NCBI GenBank assembly: GCA_910588175.1
Contig: CAJUQQ010000005.1
Location: 1 to 64,000 of the forward strand
Direction: 5' to 3'
Origin: an uncultured Oscillibacter sp.
GTDB lineage: Bacteria; Bacillota; Clostridia; Oscillospirales; Oscillospiraceae
Length of the DNA: 64,000 nt
Within the stretch, counting starts at the first letter, position 1, and every line of letters begins with the position of its first letter. The translations under genes and the position numbers were made by a program. Shown piece after piece: positions 49,800-62,622 of the stretch. The notes under the pieces are model-generated. The model ran no database searches. It had not been told where the DNA came from and worked only from the letters and a program-made list of their open reading frames with translations.

Positions 49800-49887
49800 G
49801 GAGAGATGTCCGAGTGGTTGAAGGAACCGGTCTTGAAAACCGGCGGCGCGCAAGTGCCCGTGGGTTCGAATCCCACTCTCTCCGCCA
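49800..49887 (+). tRNA. tRNA-Ser (anticodon TGA)
   Basis: 88 nt with a long variable arm. Acceptor GGAGAGA / TCTCTCC, anticodon stem-loop CCGGT-CTTGAAA-ACCGG, T-loop GGTTCGAATCC, encoded CCA. Confidence 0.95.
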
Positions 49888-49912
49888 ACTTTTCAAAAGT
49901 GAATCCGGATCT

Positions 49913-50005
49913 GCGGAAGTACCCAAGTGGCCGAAGGGGCTCCCCTGCTAAGGGAGTAGGCTGGATAAAACCGGCGCGAGGGTTCAAATCCCTCCTTCCG
50001 CGCCA
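49913..50005 (+). tRNA. tRNA-Ser (anticodon GCT)
   Basis: 93 nt. Acceptor GCGGAAG / CTTCCGC, anticodon loop CTCCC-CTGCTAA-GGGAG, long variable arm, T-loop GGTTCAAATCC, encoded CCA. 25 bp after tRNA-Ser(TGA), so one transcript. Confidence 0.95.
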
Positions 50006-50007
50006 GC

Positions 50008-50085
50008 TCAGGAATTCCCCTTGCCGCTCCGTTTCCCGCCCCTGTGGGGCGGAAAACTGCGCCGGACGGGGAATTCCTTCGCTTT
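50008..50085 (+). repeat. Structured repeat 3' of tRNA-Ser
   Basis: GCTCAGGAATTCCCC, CTCCGTTTCCCGCCCC-TG-TGGGGCGGAAAACTGCGCC, then GGGGAATTCCTTCGCTTTC. The same arrangement follows tRNA-Arg on the minus strand, where even the first bases after CCA (GCTCAG-AATTCCC) agree. Confidence 0.85.
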
Positions 50086-50086
50086 C

Positions 50087-50126
50087 AGCCGTGAACCACG
50101 TTGTTGGGTTCACGGCTGATTTTTTT
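50087..50126 (+). terminator. Terminator of the tRNA-Ser operon
   Basis: AGCCGTGAACC / GGTTCACGGCT with TGATTTTTTT. It follows the structured repeat, so the repeat would be part of the primary transcript. Confidence 0.88.
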
Positions 50127-50221
50127 CGCCACGCCGCTTCGCTTGTGGCGGGGACGGGAATCATCGTCGCCTGTTGATGGACGACTGCCCGACAATGCCC
50201 GGTAAGTTCCTCTTTATACGT

Positions 50222-50770
50222 TTATTCTAATTCTAACCTCATATAAACAACTTCCTGAAATCCTGTCCATCGAGAACGAAAGCCTTTGGGATTTCTGCCA
50301 TATTCAACAAACCCAGCTTTTTTATACATGGCTAATGCCCTTTCATTACCGGCGGCCACGCTCAGCTCCAGCTGGATATATCCCGCAGCCTTCGCGCATT
50401 CCATGCACGCTGCCGTCAATGCCTGTCCAATCCCCAGCCCCCAAAATTCTTTCGCGACACTGATACCCAATTCGGCACGATGCCGCACCTTATATTTTTT
50501 CCCCACCGCTTCCAGCCCAGCGGTTCCCACAACCGCGTGATCGACTATGGCAACGATTTCGACCTCATCTTTACTTTCAGTTTTCTCTTTCAGGAATTGG
50601 CTTTCCTGCATCGCGTCGAAGCTGTTCTCATCCGGATAGGTAAGCAAATAATCCGTTTCTCCATGTGTCAAACGAACGTTATCCAATACAGCCTGTCCAT
50701 CACTTTCCATTCCATTTCTCAAACAGCATTCCACACCGTTTTTTAACAAGAGCACTTTCTTATATTTCAT
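50222..50770 (-). CDS. GNAT family N-acetyltransferase
   Basis: 182 residues. Acetyl-CoA motif AKEFWGLGIGQALTAACMEC with QLELSVAAGNERALAMYKK and AGFVEYGRNP, close to the RimI/ribosomal-protein-acetyltransferase style. N-terminal MKYKKVLLLKNGVECCLRNG. The substrate is unknown. ATG 50770 is chosen because the frame further upstream runs through the promoter (50807-50835). GC content is noticeably lower than in rpoB next door, suggesting acquisition. Confidence 0.85.
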   Translation of the reverse strand: MKYKKVLLLKNGVECCLRNGMESDGQAVLDNVRLTHGETDYLLTYPDENSFDAMQESQFLKEKTESKDEVEIVAIVDHAVVGTAGLEAVGKKYKVRHRAELGISVAKEFWGLGIGQALTAACMECAKAAGYIQLELSVAAGNERALAMYKKAGFVEYGRNPKGFRSRWTGFQEVVYMRLELE

Positions 50771-50806
50771 CGGCGATACCTCACAAATCTGGGATTTTTC
50801 GAGTCG

Positions 50807-50835
50807 ATTATAGCACGGGGCTCCTGTTATAGCAA
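50807..50835 (-). promoter_or_regulatory. Promoter of the GNAT gene
   Basis: Minus strand TTGCTA (50830-50835), 17 bp, TATAAT (50807-50812). Confidence 0.75.
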
Positions 50836-50906
50836 TGTGCTTTTGCCGAAACCGCCGAAGTCCTATCCCAGCAGCGCGTTCCTTAAAAAACAACCGCCCT
50901 TTCCCC

Positions 50907-50935
50907 TTGACAAAGGGAAAAGAGCGTGGTAAAAT
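50907..50935 (+). promoter_or_regulatory. Promoter of rpoBC
   Basis: TTGACA (50907-50912), 17 bp, TAAAAT (50930-50935). It leaves a leader of about 160 nt before rpoB (50942-51099), which contains no gene I can support. Confidence 0.75.
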
Positions 50936-51099
50936 AAAGCACTTATCGGCATCGGGCGAAATTCTTTCCGCTCCATGCCTTAACTGGAGTATAGCACATT
51001 TCCCAGAAGAATACAAGAGCAGGGCGAAGGGTTTTTAACAACCGTGCCCGGCGTGTCTCTATCCCCGCCGCCTGCGGCGGCAGAAAGGTGAATGTGAAG

Positions 51100-54000
51100 A
51101 TGGCCAAAGACAAGTATTACGGAAAGACCCTTCGCAAGAACTTCGCCCGGTATGAGGAAGTCGTTTCCATGCCGAACCTCCTGGAGATTCAGAAAACCTC
51201 CTACCAGGAGTTCCTGGACACCGGCCTCCGGGAGGTCTTCGCCGACGTGGGCGCGATCTCCGACTATCAGGGCAACCTGGAGCTGACCTTCATCGACTAC
51301 AAGATGGACGAAAAGCCCAAGTACGACGTGGAGGAGTGCAAGGCCCGGGACGCCAACTACGCCGCGCCCCTCAAGGTCAAGGTCCGCCTGCGGAACAAGG
51401 AGACGGAGGAGATCAAGGAACAGGAGATCTTCATGGGGGACTTCCCCCTGATGACCCACTCCGGCACCTTCATCGTCAACGGCGCGGAGCGGGTGGTGGT
51501 CTCCCAGATCGTCCGCTCCCCCGGCGTGTACTACGGCCACGAGGTGGACATCAAGACGGACCTGCCCATCCTCACCTCCCAGGTCATTCCCCAGCGGGGC
51601 GCCTGGCTGGAGTATGAGACCGACGCCAACGAGCTCTTCTGGGTCCGCATCGACAAGAACCGGAAGATTCCCGTCACCTGCCTCCTCCGGGCCATCGGCC
51701 TGAAGACGGAGCAGGAGATTCTGGACCGCTTCGGCGACGATCCCCGCATTGCGGCCACCCTGGAAAAGGACCCCTGCAAGTCCTATGAGGACGCGATGCT
51801 GGAAATCTACCGCCGCCTCCGTCCCGGCGAGCCCCCCACGGTGGAGGCCAGCGAGACCCTGGTAAACGGGCTGTTCTTCGACCCCCGGCGGTACGACCTG
51901 TCGGTGGTGGGCCGGTACAAGTTCAACAAAAAGCTCTCTCTGTGGCAGCGGGTCACGGGGCGGAAGCTGGCCTATCCCGTGGCGCACCCCGCCACCGGCG
52001 AGATTCTCTTCGACGAGGGGACCCTGCTGACCAAGGAGGACGCCCGGACCCTGGACGACCTGGGCGTCAGCGACGTGACCATTGACGCGGACGGCGCGCC
52101 CCTCCGGGTCATTTCCAACGGCATGTGCGACATGAGCCGCTATGTGGACTTTGACCCCTTCGAGACCTGCAAGATCAAAGAGCGGGTCCGGTTCGACGTG
52201 CTCCAAGAGCTGCTGGGCCAGTACAGCGGCGAGGAGCTGATTGACCAGATCATCCTCCACAAGGACCAGCTGGTCCCCAAGCACATCATTGTGGACGACA
52301 TTCTCACGTCCATCAACTATATGAACGGTCTGGCCCGGGGCATCTCCGTCAAGGACGACATCGACCACCTGGGCAACCGCCGCCTCCGCTGCGTGGGCGA
52401 GCTGCTTCAAAACCAGTTCCGCATCGGCTTCAGCCGGATGGAGCGGGTCATCCGGGAGCGCATGACCATCCAGGACATGGACATCGTCACCCCCCAGAGC
52501 CTCATCAACATCCGGCCCGTCACCGCCGCCATCAAGGAGTTCTTCGGCTCCAGCCCCCTGAGCCAGTTCATGGACCAGACGAACCCCCTGGCGGAGCTGA
52601 CCCATAAGCGCCGCCTCTCCGCCCTGGGCCCCGGCGGCCTCTCCCGGGAGCGGGCCAACATGGAGGTCCGGGACGTACACTACAGCCACTACGGCCGCAT
52701 GTGCCCCATCGAGACCCCCGAAGGTCCCAACATCGGCCTGATCTCCTACCTGGCCACCTACGCCCGGATCAACGAGTACGGCTTCATCGAGTCCCCCTAC
52801 CGGGCCGTGGACAAGGAAACCGGCAAAGTCGCCGACTCCATCACCTATATGACCGCCGACGAGGAGGACAACTTCATCGTCGGCCAGGCCGCCGAACCCG
52901 TGGACGAGAACGGCTGCCTGGTCAACGCCCGTATCACCGGGCGGCACCGGGACGAGATCGTGGACGTGGACCGGGAGATGATCGACTATATTGACGTCAG
53001 CCCCCGGATGATGGTCTCCATCGCCACCGCCATGATTCCCTTCCTCCCCAACGACGACGCCAACCGGGCCCTGATGGGCGCCAACATGCAGCGTCAGGCG
53101 GTGCCCCTGCTCCGGCCCCACGCCCCCATTGTGGGCACCGGCATGGAGCACAAAATCTGCATCGACTCCGAGATCGTGGTCCTGGCGGAGGGCGACGGCG
53201 TGGTCACTGATCTGGACGCCCGCCATGTCACCGTGCAGTACGACAGCACCGAGAGCAACCCCGCCCCCATCCGGGGAGAGAAGAAAACCTATAAGCTCAT
53301 CAAGTTCCTCCGCTCCAACCACACCACCTGCATCAACCAGCGCCCCATCGTGGAGGTGGGCGAGCGGGTCCACGGCCGGGGCGTCGGGCCCGACGGCCTG
53401 ATGCGGGACCCCACCGTCCTGGCCGACGGCCCCGCCACCGAGCAGGGCGAGATTGCCCTGGGCCAGAACATTCTGGTGGGCTTCATGACCTGGGAAGGCT
53501 ATAACTACGAGGACGCCGTCCTTTTGAACGAGCGCCTGGTCCGGGAGGACCTGTACACCTCCATCCACATTGAGGAGTTCGAGATCGACGCCCGGGACAC
53601 CAAGCTGGGCCCCGAGGAGATCACCCGGGACATCCCCAACGTGGGCGAGGACGCCATGAAGGACCTGGACGAAAACGGCATTATCCGCGTCGGCGCAGAG
53701 GTCAAGGCCGGGGACATCCTGGTGGGCAAGGTCACCCCCAAGGGCGAAACCGATCTGACCGCCGAGGAGCGGCTCCTCCGGGCCATCTTCGGTGAAAAGG
53801 CCCGGGAGGTCCGGGACACCTCTTTGAAGGTCCCCCACGGCGAAAGCGGCATCGTGCTGGACACCAAGGTCTTCACCCGGGAGGGCGGCGACGAGCTGGG
53901 CCCCGGCGTGAACATGGTGGTCCGGGTCTATATCGCCCAGCGCCGGAAGATTCAGGTGGGCGACAAGATGGCCGGACGCCACGGCAACAAGGGCGTGGTC

Positions 54001-54837
54001 TCCCGGGTTCTGCCCCAGGAGGATATGCCCTTCCTGCCCGACGGCACGCCGCTGGACATCGTGCTGAACCCCCTGGGCGTGCCCAGCCGTATGAACATCG
54101 GCCAAGTGCTGGAGGTTCACCTGGGCTACGCCGCCCATGCCCTGGGCTGCAAGGTGGCCACCCCCATCTTTGACGGCGCCCGGGAGGACGACATTCAGGC
54201 CATGCTGGCCGAGGCGGGGCTGGACCCCGACGGCAAGAGCGTCCTCTACGACGGCCGCACCGGCGAGCCCTTTGACAACAAGGTCACCGTGGGCTACGTC
54301 TACTTCCTCAAGCTCCACCACCTGGTGGACGACAAGATCCACGCCCGTTCCACCGGCCCCTACTCCCTCGTGACCCAGCAGCCCTTGGGCGGCAAGGCCC
54401 AGTTCGGCGGCCAGCGCTTTGGCGAGATGGAGGTCTGGGCCCTGGAGGCCTACGGCGCGGCCTATACCCTCCAGGAGATTCTCACCGTCAAGTCCGACGA
54501 CGTGACGGGCCGCGTCCGCACCTACGAGGCCATTGTCAAGGGCCACAACGTGCCCCAGCCCGGCGTGCCCGAGTCCTTCAAGGTTCTGGTCAAGGAGCTC
54601 CAGTCCCTGTGCCTGGACATCCAGGTCCTGGACGCCCAGGGCAATCCCATCGAGCTGCGGGAGGACGAGGACGCCATGGACACCTTCAACCTGGCCCGGA
54701 TGGACGCGGACGACGAGCGCAGCCGCAGCGCCTATACCGAGGATGAGTTCCAGGAGTCCGGCTATGACATCGAAGACGCCCCCGAGGACGCCGGGGCGGA
54801 CATCGGCGCCGATTTTGACGACGGCGAGGACGAGTGA
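51100..54837 (+). CDS. rpoB: RNA polymerase subunit beta
   Basis: 1245 residues. Typical segments include FMGDFPLMTHSGTFIVNGAE, the rifampicin-pocket region SSPLSQFMDQTNPLAEL and THKRRLSALGPGGLSRERAN (near 484), GRMCPIETPEGPNIGLI, GDKMAGRHGNKGVVS and GGKAQFGGQRFGEMEVWALE. The key rifampicin-contact residues (D, H, S in MDQ, THK, LSA) look wild type. The C-terminus has a long acidic tail. ATG 51100 is preferred to the GTG at 51088, which lies in the AAAGGTG binding site. Unlike most Firmicutes there is no rplJL directly upstream. Confidence 0.98.
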   Translation: MAKDKYYGKTLRKNFARYEEVVSMPNLLEIQKTSYQEFLDTGLREVFADVGAISDYQGNLELTFIDYKMDEKPKYDVEECKARDANYAAPLKVKVRLRNKETEEIKEQEIFMGDFPLMTHSGTFIVNGAERVVVSQIVRSPGVYYGHEVDIKTDLPILTSQVIPQRGAWLEYETDANELFWVRIDKNRKIPVTCLLRAIGLKTEQEILDRFGDDPRIAATLEKDPCKSYEDAMLEIYRRLRPGEPPTVEASETLVNGLFFDPRRYDLSVVGRYKFNKKLSLWQRVTGRKLAYPVAHPATGEILFDEGTLLTKEDARTLDDLGVSDVTIDADGAPLRVISNGMCDMSRYVDFDPFETCKIKERVRFDVLQELLGQYSGEELIDQIILHKDQLVPKHIIVDDILTSINYMNGLARGISVKDDIDHLGNRRLRCVGELLQNQFRIGFSRMERVIRERMTIQDMDIVTPQSLINIRPVTAAIKEFFGSSPLSQFMDQTNPLAELTHKRRLSALGPGGLSRERANMEVRDVHYSHYGRMCPIETPEGPNIGLISYLATYARINEYGFIESPYRAVDKETGKVADSITYMTADEEDNFIVGQAAEPVDENGCLVNARITGRHRDEIVDVDREMIDYIDVSPRMMVSIATAMIPFLPNDDANRALMGANMQRQAVPLLRPHAPIVGTGMEHKICIDSEIVVLAEGDGVVTDLDARHVTVQYDSTESNPAPIRGEKKTYKLIKFLRSNHTTCINQRPIVEVGERVHGRGVGPDGLMRDPTVLADGPATEQGEIALGQNILVGFMTWEGYNYEDAVLLNERLVREDLYTSIHIEEFEIDARDTKLGPEEITRDIPNVGEDAMKDLDENGIIRVGAEVKAGDILVGKVTPKGETDLTAEERLLRAIFGEKAREVRDTSLKVPHGESGIVLDTKVFTREGGDELGPGVNMVVRVYIAQRRKIQVGDKMAGRHGNKGVVSRVLPQEDMPFLPDGTPLDIVLNPLGVPSRMNIGQVLEVHLGYAAHALGCKVATPIFDGAREDDIQAMLAEAGLDPDGKSVLYDGRTGEPFDNKVTVGYVYFLKLHHLVDDKIHARSTGPYSLVTQQPLGGKAQFGGQRFGEMEVWALEAYGAAYTLQEILTVKSDDVTGRVRTYEAIVKGHNVPQPGVPESFKVLVKELQSLCLDIQVLDAQGNPIELREDEDAMDTFNLARMDADDERSRSAYTEDEFQESGYDIEDAPEDAGADIGADFDDGEDE

Positions 54838-54883
54838 TGCGTTCGTTAAATAAATCCGGAGCAATGAAGGAGGAACGCGCAAT

Positions 54884-58726
<3,843 letters not shown>

Positions 58727-58732
58727 GCGAAA

Positions 58733-58769
58733 AACGCAAAGGACTCTCTCGAGTCCTTTGCGTTTTTTC
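58733..58769. terminator. Bidirectional terminator after rpoC
   Basis: AAACGCAAAGGACT-CTCTCG-AGTCCTTTGCGTTTTTT. It serves rpoC and the convergent deacetylase gene that ends at 58770. Confidence 0.93.
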
Positions 58770-59474
58770 TCAGCCCTCCCCGGTTCGGTACATGTGTCCC
58801 GGCTCCGGCCGGACGCCGTTGAGCCACAGCAGCTCCTCCACCGTCACGAACCAATAGCCCTCCGCCCGGAGCTGGTCCACCACCCGCAGCGCCGCGTCCA
58901 CCGAGGTTGGATAAATATCGTGGAGCAGGATGATGCTGTTGGGGGCCGTATTGTCCAGAATCGCCTGGGCCACCTTGTCCGCGTCCCGGCTCTCCCAGTC
59001 CCGGGGGTCCACGCACCATTTCACCAGCGGCACGCTGAAATCCACGCTCTCCGCCACCTGGCCGTAGGGTGGCCGCAGCCAGTAGTCCCCGCCGCCCAGC
59101 AGCGTTTCCAGCGCCGTCTCCGTCCGGGCCACCTCCTGGGCCGCCGCGTCCGGGAGAATGCCGTCCAGCCGTTGGTGGCTCCAGGTGTGGTTGCCGATCT
59201 GATGGCCCTCCTCCGCCATGCGGGCGACCAGTCCGGCGTTGTCCTCAATCTGCTGGCCGATGAGGAAGAAGGTGGCCTTGACTCCCCGCTCCTTCAAGCC
59301 GTCCAAAAGCCGGTCCGTGGTGCCCCGCCGGGGCCCGTCGTCAAAGGTCAGGGCCACGTACTTCTCCCCCGCCGGAATTTTCGCCCCTCCGTCCGCGGGC
59401 ATTGCCTCTCCGCCCGGCAGGCACAGGGCGGCCAGAAGGGCCAGTATGAAAATTGGGACAATCTTCTTCACCAT
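58770..59474 (-). CDS. Exported polysaccharide deacetylase (NodB type)
   Basis: 234 residues. The signal peptide (about 1-24) is followed by the NodB fold. Motif 1 is ALTFDDGPRRGTTD, motif 2 GHQIGNHTWSH (metal histidines), motif 3 LRPPYGQ, motif 4 VDPRDWE and motif 5 SIILLHDIYPTS. It deacetylates peptidoglycan or other N-acetylated polymers at the wall; clostridial relatives include PdaA-like sporulation enzymes. AGGGGG precedes the ATG. Lone gene between the two RNA polymerase operons. Confidence 0.9.
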   Translation of the reverse strand: MVKKIVPIFILALLAALCLPGGEAMPADGGAKIPAGEKYVALTFDDGPRRGTTDRLLDGLKERGVKATFFLIGQQIEDNAGLVARMAEEGHQIGNHTWSHQRLDGILPDAAAQEVARTETALETLLGGGDYWLRPPYGQVAESVDFSVPLVKWCVDPRDWESRDADKVAQAILDNTAPNSIILLHDIYPTSVDAALRVVDQLRAEGYWFVTVEELLWLNGVRPEPGHMYRTGEG

Positions 59475-59540
59475 CGCGCAGTTCCCCCTTATTTATCCGG
59501 GGTTAGTATGCGCAGCTCTCCGGGGAATTTTATTGGGAAA

Positions 59541-59598
59541 ATCACGAAAAGAAAGAGCGCTTTGTCATGAGCCTAGGTTCTCATGACAAAGCGCTCTT
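59541..59598 (-). terminator. Terminator of the alpha operon
   Basis: A very long stem AAGAGCGCTTTGTCATGA / TCATGACAAAGCGCTCTT, followed on the minus strand by TTTCTTTTCG. It lies 11 bp after rplQ. Confidence 0.93.
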
Positions 59599-59608
59599 AT
59601 ACGTGCTC

Positions 59609-59944
59609 TTACACCAGCTCAATCACCGCGGTCTCCGCGGCGTCTCCGCGGCGGACGCCAGTGCGGATGATGCGGGTGTAGCCGCCGTTGCGCTCCGCGT
59701 AGGTGGGCGCAATCTCCTTAAAGAGCTTTTTGCAGACATCCTCCCGGGTGATGAAGCTCATGGCCTGCCGGTAGGCGGCCAGGTCGCTCTTCTTGCCCAG
59801 GGTAATCATTTTCTCAGCCAGGGGCTTGATCTCCTTGGCCCGGGTGACGGTGGTCTCCATCTTCCCGTGGTCCAGGAAATCCGTGACCTGCTGACGCAGC
59901 ATGGCTCTGCGCTGGTCAGAGGTCTTGCCGAGCTTACGAGGCAT
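59609..59944 (-). CDS. rplQ: Ribosomal protein L17
   Basis: 111 residues. MPRKLGKTSDQRRAMLRQQV, VTRAKEIKPLAEKMITLGKK and NGGYTRIIRTGVRRGDAAE are diagnostic. Large-subunit protein near the exit tunnel. Last gene of the operon, directly after rpoA, followed by the 18-bp-stem terminator. Confidence 0.97.
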   Translation of the reverse strand: MPRKLGKTSDQRRAMLRQQVTDFLDHGKMETTVTRAKEIKPLAEKMITLGKKSDLAAYRQAMSFITREDVCKKLFKEIAPTYAERNGGYTRIIRTGVRRGDAAETAVIELV

Positions 59945-59995
59945 TTCGGTTTCCTCCTTACTTCTTATCGTTTCTCCCCGTTCCGGCGGGAACGG

Positions 59996-60946
59996 TCAAT
60001 TATTCTCCTCGTCGGCCAGGTGCAGACCCATCATGGCCAGCTTGTTGATGACCTCCTCCAGGGACTTGCGTCCCAGGTTGCGGACCTTCATCATCTCGTC
60101 CTCGGTCTTGGAAATCAAATCCTCCACCGTGTTGATGTTGGCCCGTTTCAGGCAGTTGAAGCTCCGGACGCTGAGGTCCAGCTCCTCAATGGTCATCTCC
60201 AGCACCTTGTCCCGCTGGGCTTCCGCCTTCTCCACCACGGTGGGGCGGCTGCCGACGTTCTCACTCAGGTCGGTGAACAGCGTGAAATGGTCGCAGAGGA
60301 TCTTCGCTCCCAGAGAGACGGCGTCCCGGGCGGAGATGGTGCCGTCGGTCCAGACCTCCAGCGTCAGCTTGTCGAAGTCGCTGGAAGCGCCCACACGGGT
60401 AGGCTCCACGGTATAATTCACCTTATACACCGGCGTGTAGATGGAATCCACTCCAATGGTGCCGATCACATTCTGCTGGGGCTTGTTGCGGTCGGCCGGG
60501 ACGTAGCCCCGTCCATGAGACAGGGTGATCTCCATGTTCAGCGCCGCCCCGTTGTCCAGTGTGGCGATGTGCAGATCCGGGTTCAGCACTTCCACCTCGC
60601 CGTCGGCCTTAATGTCGCCGGCGGTCACCACGCAGGGGCCCACCGCCTCGATATAGACCGTTTTCACCGTCTCGCTGTGGAGCTTGGTCAGGAGTCCCTT
60701 GATGTTCAGGACAATCTCCGTCACGTCTTCCTTCACGCCGGGGATGGTGGAAAACTCGTGCTGGACGCCGGCGATCTTGATGGTAGTCGGCGCGGTGCCG
60801 GGCAGCGAGGAGAGCATAATCCGGCGCAGGGCGTTGCCCAGCGTTGTGCCGTATCCCCGCTCCAGGGGTTCCACCACGTATTTGCCATAGGTCGCGTCAC
60901 CAGGCGCTTCGATGCATTCGATCTGGGGCTTTTCGATTTCGATCAC
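59996..60946 (-). CDS. rpoA: RNA polymerase subunit alpha
   Basis: 316 residues from a GTG start with AAGGAGGG in front. The N-terminal assembly domain contains VEPLERGYGTTLGNALRRIM and LSSLPGTAPT. The C-terminal domain, which binds UP elements and activators, has LSVRSFNCLKRANINTVEDL then RNLGRKSLEEV. Placed between rpsD and rplQ as usual. Confidence 0.98.
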   Translation of the reverse strand: MIEIEKPQIECIEAPGDATYGKYVVEPLERGYGTTLGNALRRIMLSSLPGTAPTTIKIAGVQHEFSTIPGVKEDVTEIVLNIKGLLTKLHSETVKTVYIEAVGPCVVTAGDIKADGEVEVLNPDLHIATLDNGAALNMEITLSHGRGYVPADRNKPQQNVIGTIGVDSIYTPVYKVNYTVEPTRVGASSDFDKLTLEVWTDGTISARDAVSLGAKILCDHFTLFTDLSENVGSRPTVVEKAEAQRDKVLEMTIEELDLSVRSFNCLKRANINTVEDLISKTEDEMMKVRNLGRKSLEEVINKLAMMGLHLADEENN

Positions 60947-61026
60947 GCAGTACCCTCCTTCATCTTCTCAACGGGCGGCGTGAGGCGCCGCCTCTGGTTC
61001 GGCTCATTCCCGAGGGTATCCTCCGC

Positions 61027-61629
61027 TTACTTGGAGTACAGCTCGACGATCAGATGCTCCTCCACGGGGATGTCGATATCCTCACGGGCGGGAAGGCGGG
61101 TAACCGTGCCCTTCAGGCCGTTCTTCTCCCGCTCCAGCCACGCGGGCAGGAGGAAGATGGGAGCGTCCTGGCCGGTGAGGCGCTTGAACACCTCGGAAGA
61201 GCGGCTGTTCTCCGCCACCTCAACCACATCGCCAGCCTTTACCTGATAAGAGGGAATGTCAACCTTTTTGCCGTTGACCGTGAAATGGCCGTGGTTCACC
61301 AGCTGACGGGCCTGGCGGCGGGTCATGGCGAAGCCCATGCGGTACACCACGTTATCCAGGCGGCGCTCCACATTGATCAGCAGGTTGTCGCCGGTCTTGC
61401 CGGGGGCGGCGGCGGCGGCCTCGTAGTAGCTGTGGAACTGCTTTTCCAGGATGCCGTAGATAAACTTGACCTTCTGCTTTTCGTTCAGCTGAATGCCGTA
61501 CTCACTTTTCTTCTTCCGCATCTGGCCGCCGGGGTTCCGGTTGGTCTCCTTTTTGGCGTAGCCCATGACGGCGGGAGAGATGCCCAAAGCCTTGCAGCGC
61601 TTGGCGATGGGCTGCATATTCCTTGCCAT
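61027..61629 (-). CDS. rpsD: Ribosomal protein S4
   Basis: 200 residues. The S4 RNA-binding domain has RRLDNVVYRMGFAMTRRQAR and QLVNHGHFTVNGKKVDIPSY. The N-terminus is MARNMQPIAKRCKALG, without the zinc cysteines found in some S4 paralogues. A primary 16S binder and often the operon's translational regulator in Bacillus. It sits in the order rpsM-rpsK-rpsD-rpoA. Confidence 0.97.
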   Translation of the reverse strand: MARNMQPIAKRCKALGISPAVMGYAKKETNRNPGGQMRKKKSEYGIQLNEKQKVKFIYGILEKQFHSYYEAAAAAPGKTGDNLLINVERRLDNVVYRMGFAMTRRQARQLVNHGHFTVNGKKVDIPSYQVKAGDVVEVAENSRSSEVFKRLTGQDAPIFLLPAWLEREKNGLKGTVTRLPAREDIDIPVEEHLIVELYSK

Positions 61630-61653
61630 ATTGCTTCTTACCTCCTCTTTCGA

Positions 61654-62058
61654 TCAGACGCGGCGGCGCTTCGGGGGACGGCAGCCGTTGTGGGGGATGG
61701 GGGTGACATCCTTGATCATCGTCACTTCCAGACCCACGGCCTGCAGCGCCCGGATGGCGGCCTCGCGGCCCTGGCCGGGACCCTTGACGAACACTTCCAC
61801 GGTCTTCAGTCCGTGCTCCATGGCGGCGCGGGCGGCGGTCTCCGCCGCGGTCTGGGCCGCGAAGGGGGTGGACTTCTTGCTGCCCCGGAAGCCGAGGCCG
61901 CCGGAGGAGGCCCAGGAAATGGCGTTGCCCTGGGCGTCGGTGACGGTCACCATGGTGTTGTTGAAGGAAGAACGGATATGGACCTGGCCACGTTCAATGT
62001 TCTTCCGTTCACGGCGGCGGCGGATAACCTTCTTGCCGCCGGATTTCGTTGCTGCCAT
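61654..62058 (-). CDS. rpsK: Ribosomal protein S11
   Basis: 134 residues. HIRSSFNNTMVTVTDAQGNA, SSGGLGFRGSKKSTPFAAQ and the C-terminal IKDVTPIPHNGCRPPKRRRV are canonical. It forms part of the platform by the mRNA exit. Confidence 0.98.
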   Translation of the reverse strand: MAATKSGGKKVIRRRRERKNIERGQVHIRSSFNNTMVTVTDAQGNAISWASSGGLGFRGSKKSTPFAAQTAAETAARAAMEHGLKTVEVFVKGPGQGREAAIRALQAVGLEVTMIKDVTPIPHNGCRPPKRRRV

Positions 62059-62073
62059 ATTCTTTCTCCCTCC

Positions 62074-62439
62074 TTACTTCTTCTTGTTGGCGATGGTCTT
62101 CTTGGGTCCTTTGCGGGTGCGGGCGTTGGTTTTGCTGCGCTGGCCCCGGACGGGCAGACCCTTGCGGTGGCGCAGGCCGCGATAGCAGCCGATTTCGCTG
62201 AGCCGCTTGATGTCCAGGGCGGTCTGCCGCCGGAGGTCGCCCTCGACGGTGTAGTCGTCAATGGCGTCGCGGAGCTTCTGCTCGTCGGCGTCGGTCAGGT
62301 CCTTCACCCGGATGTCGGGGTTTACGCCGGACTTCGCCAGGATGTCTTTGGCGCTCTTGCGCCCAATGCCGTAGATATAGGTGAGGCCGATTTCGATACG
62401 TTTATCCTTCGGCAGGTCAATACCGGCAATACGTGCCAT
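62074..62439 (-). CDS. rpsM: Ribosomal protein S13
   Basis: 121 residues. MARIAGIDLPKDKRIEIGLT, YIYGIGRKSAKDIL and RHRKGLPVRGQRSKTNARTR are diagnostic, with a basic tail that contacts tRNA. 15 bp before rpsK. Confidence 0.98.
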   Translation of the reverse strand: MARIAGIDLPKDKRIEIGLTYIYGIGRKSAKDILAKSGVNPDIRVKDLTDADEQKLRDAIDDYTVEGDLRRQTALDIKRLSEIGCYRGLRHRKGLPVRGQRSKTNARTRKGPKKTIANKKK

Positions 62440-62467
62440 ACTGTTAAAGCACCTCCAATTTCAATTC

Positions 62468-62581
62468 TCAGCCCTGTCTCTGCTTGTGCTTCGGGTTCTC
62501 GCAAATGACCATAACACGGCCTTTGCGGCGGATGACCTTGCACTTTTCGCACATGGGCTTCACGGACGGTCTTACTTTCAT
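62468..62581 (-). CDS. rpmJ: Ribosomal protein L36
   Basis: 37 residues: MKVRPSVKPMCEKCKVIRRK, then GRVMVICENPKHKQRQG. The three cysteines and one histidine of the zinc-binding form are all present (C-x2-C, C, H). It lies between infA and rpsM, its standard place. Confidence 0.97.
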   Translation of the reverse strand: MKVRPSVKPMCEKCKVIRRKGRVMVICENPKHKQRQG

Positions 62582-62622
62582 AGTCTGCAACCATTCCTTT
62601 CAGCGGTTTACGTCGTTTGATG

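Noticed and set aside
50943..50950. GCCGATAA on the minus strand, a possible sigma-D -10 box
   Set aside because: No TAAA-like -35 lies 15-16 bp upstream, and the GNAT gene already has a good sigma-A promoter.
52540..52660. Rifampicin-resistance substitutions in rpoB
   Set aside because: The Asp, His and Ser positions of the pocket read as wild type; the Pro in SSPLSQF is likely a lineage difference.
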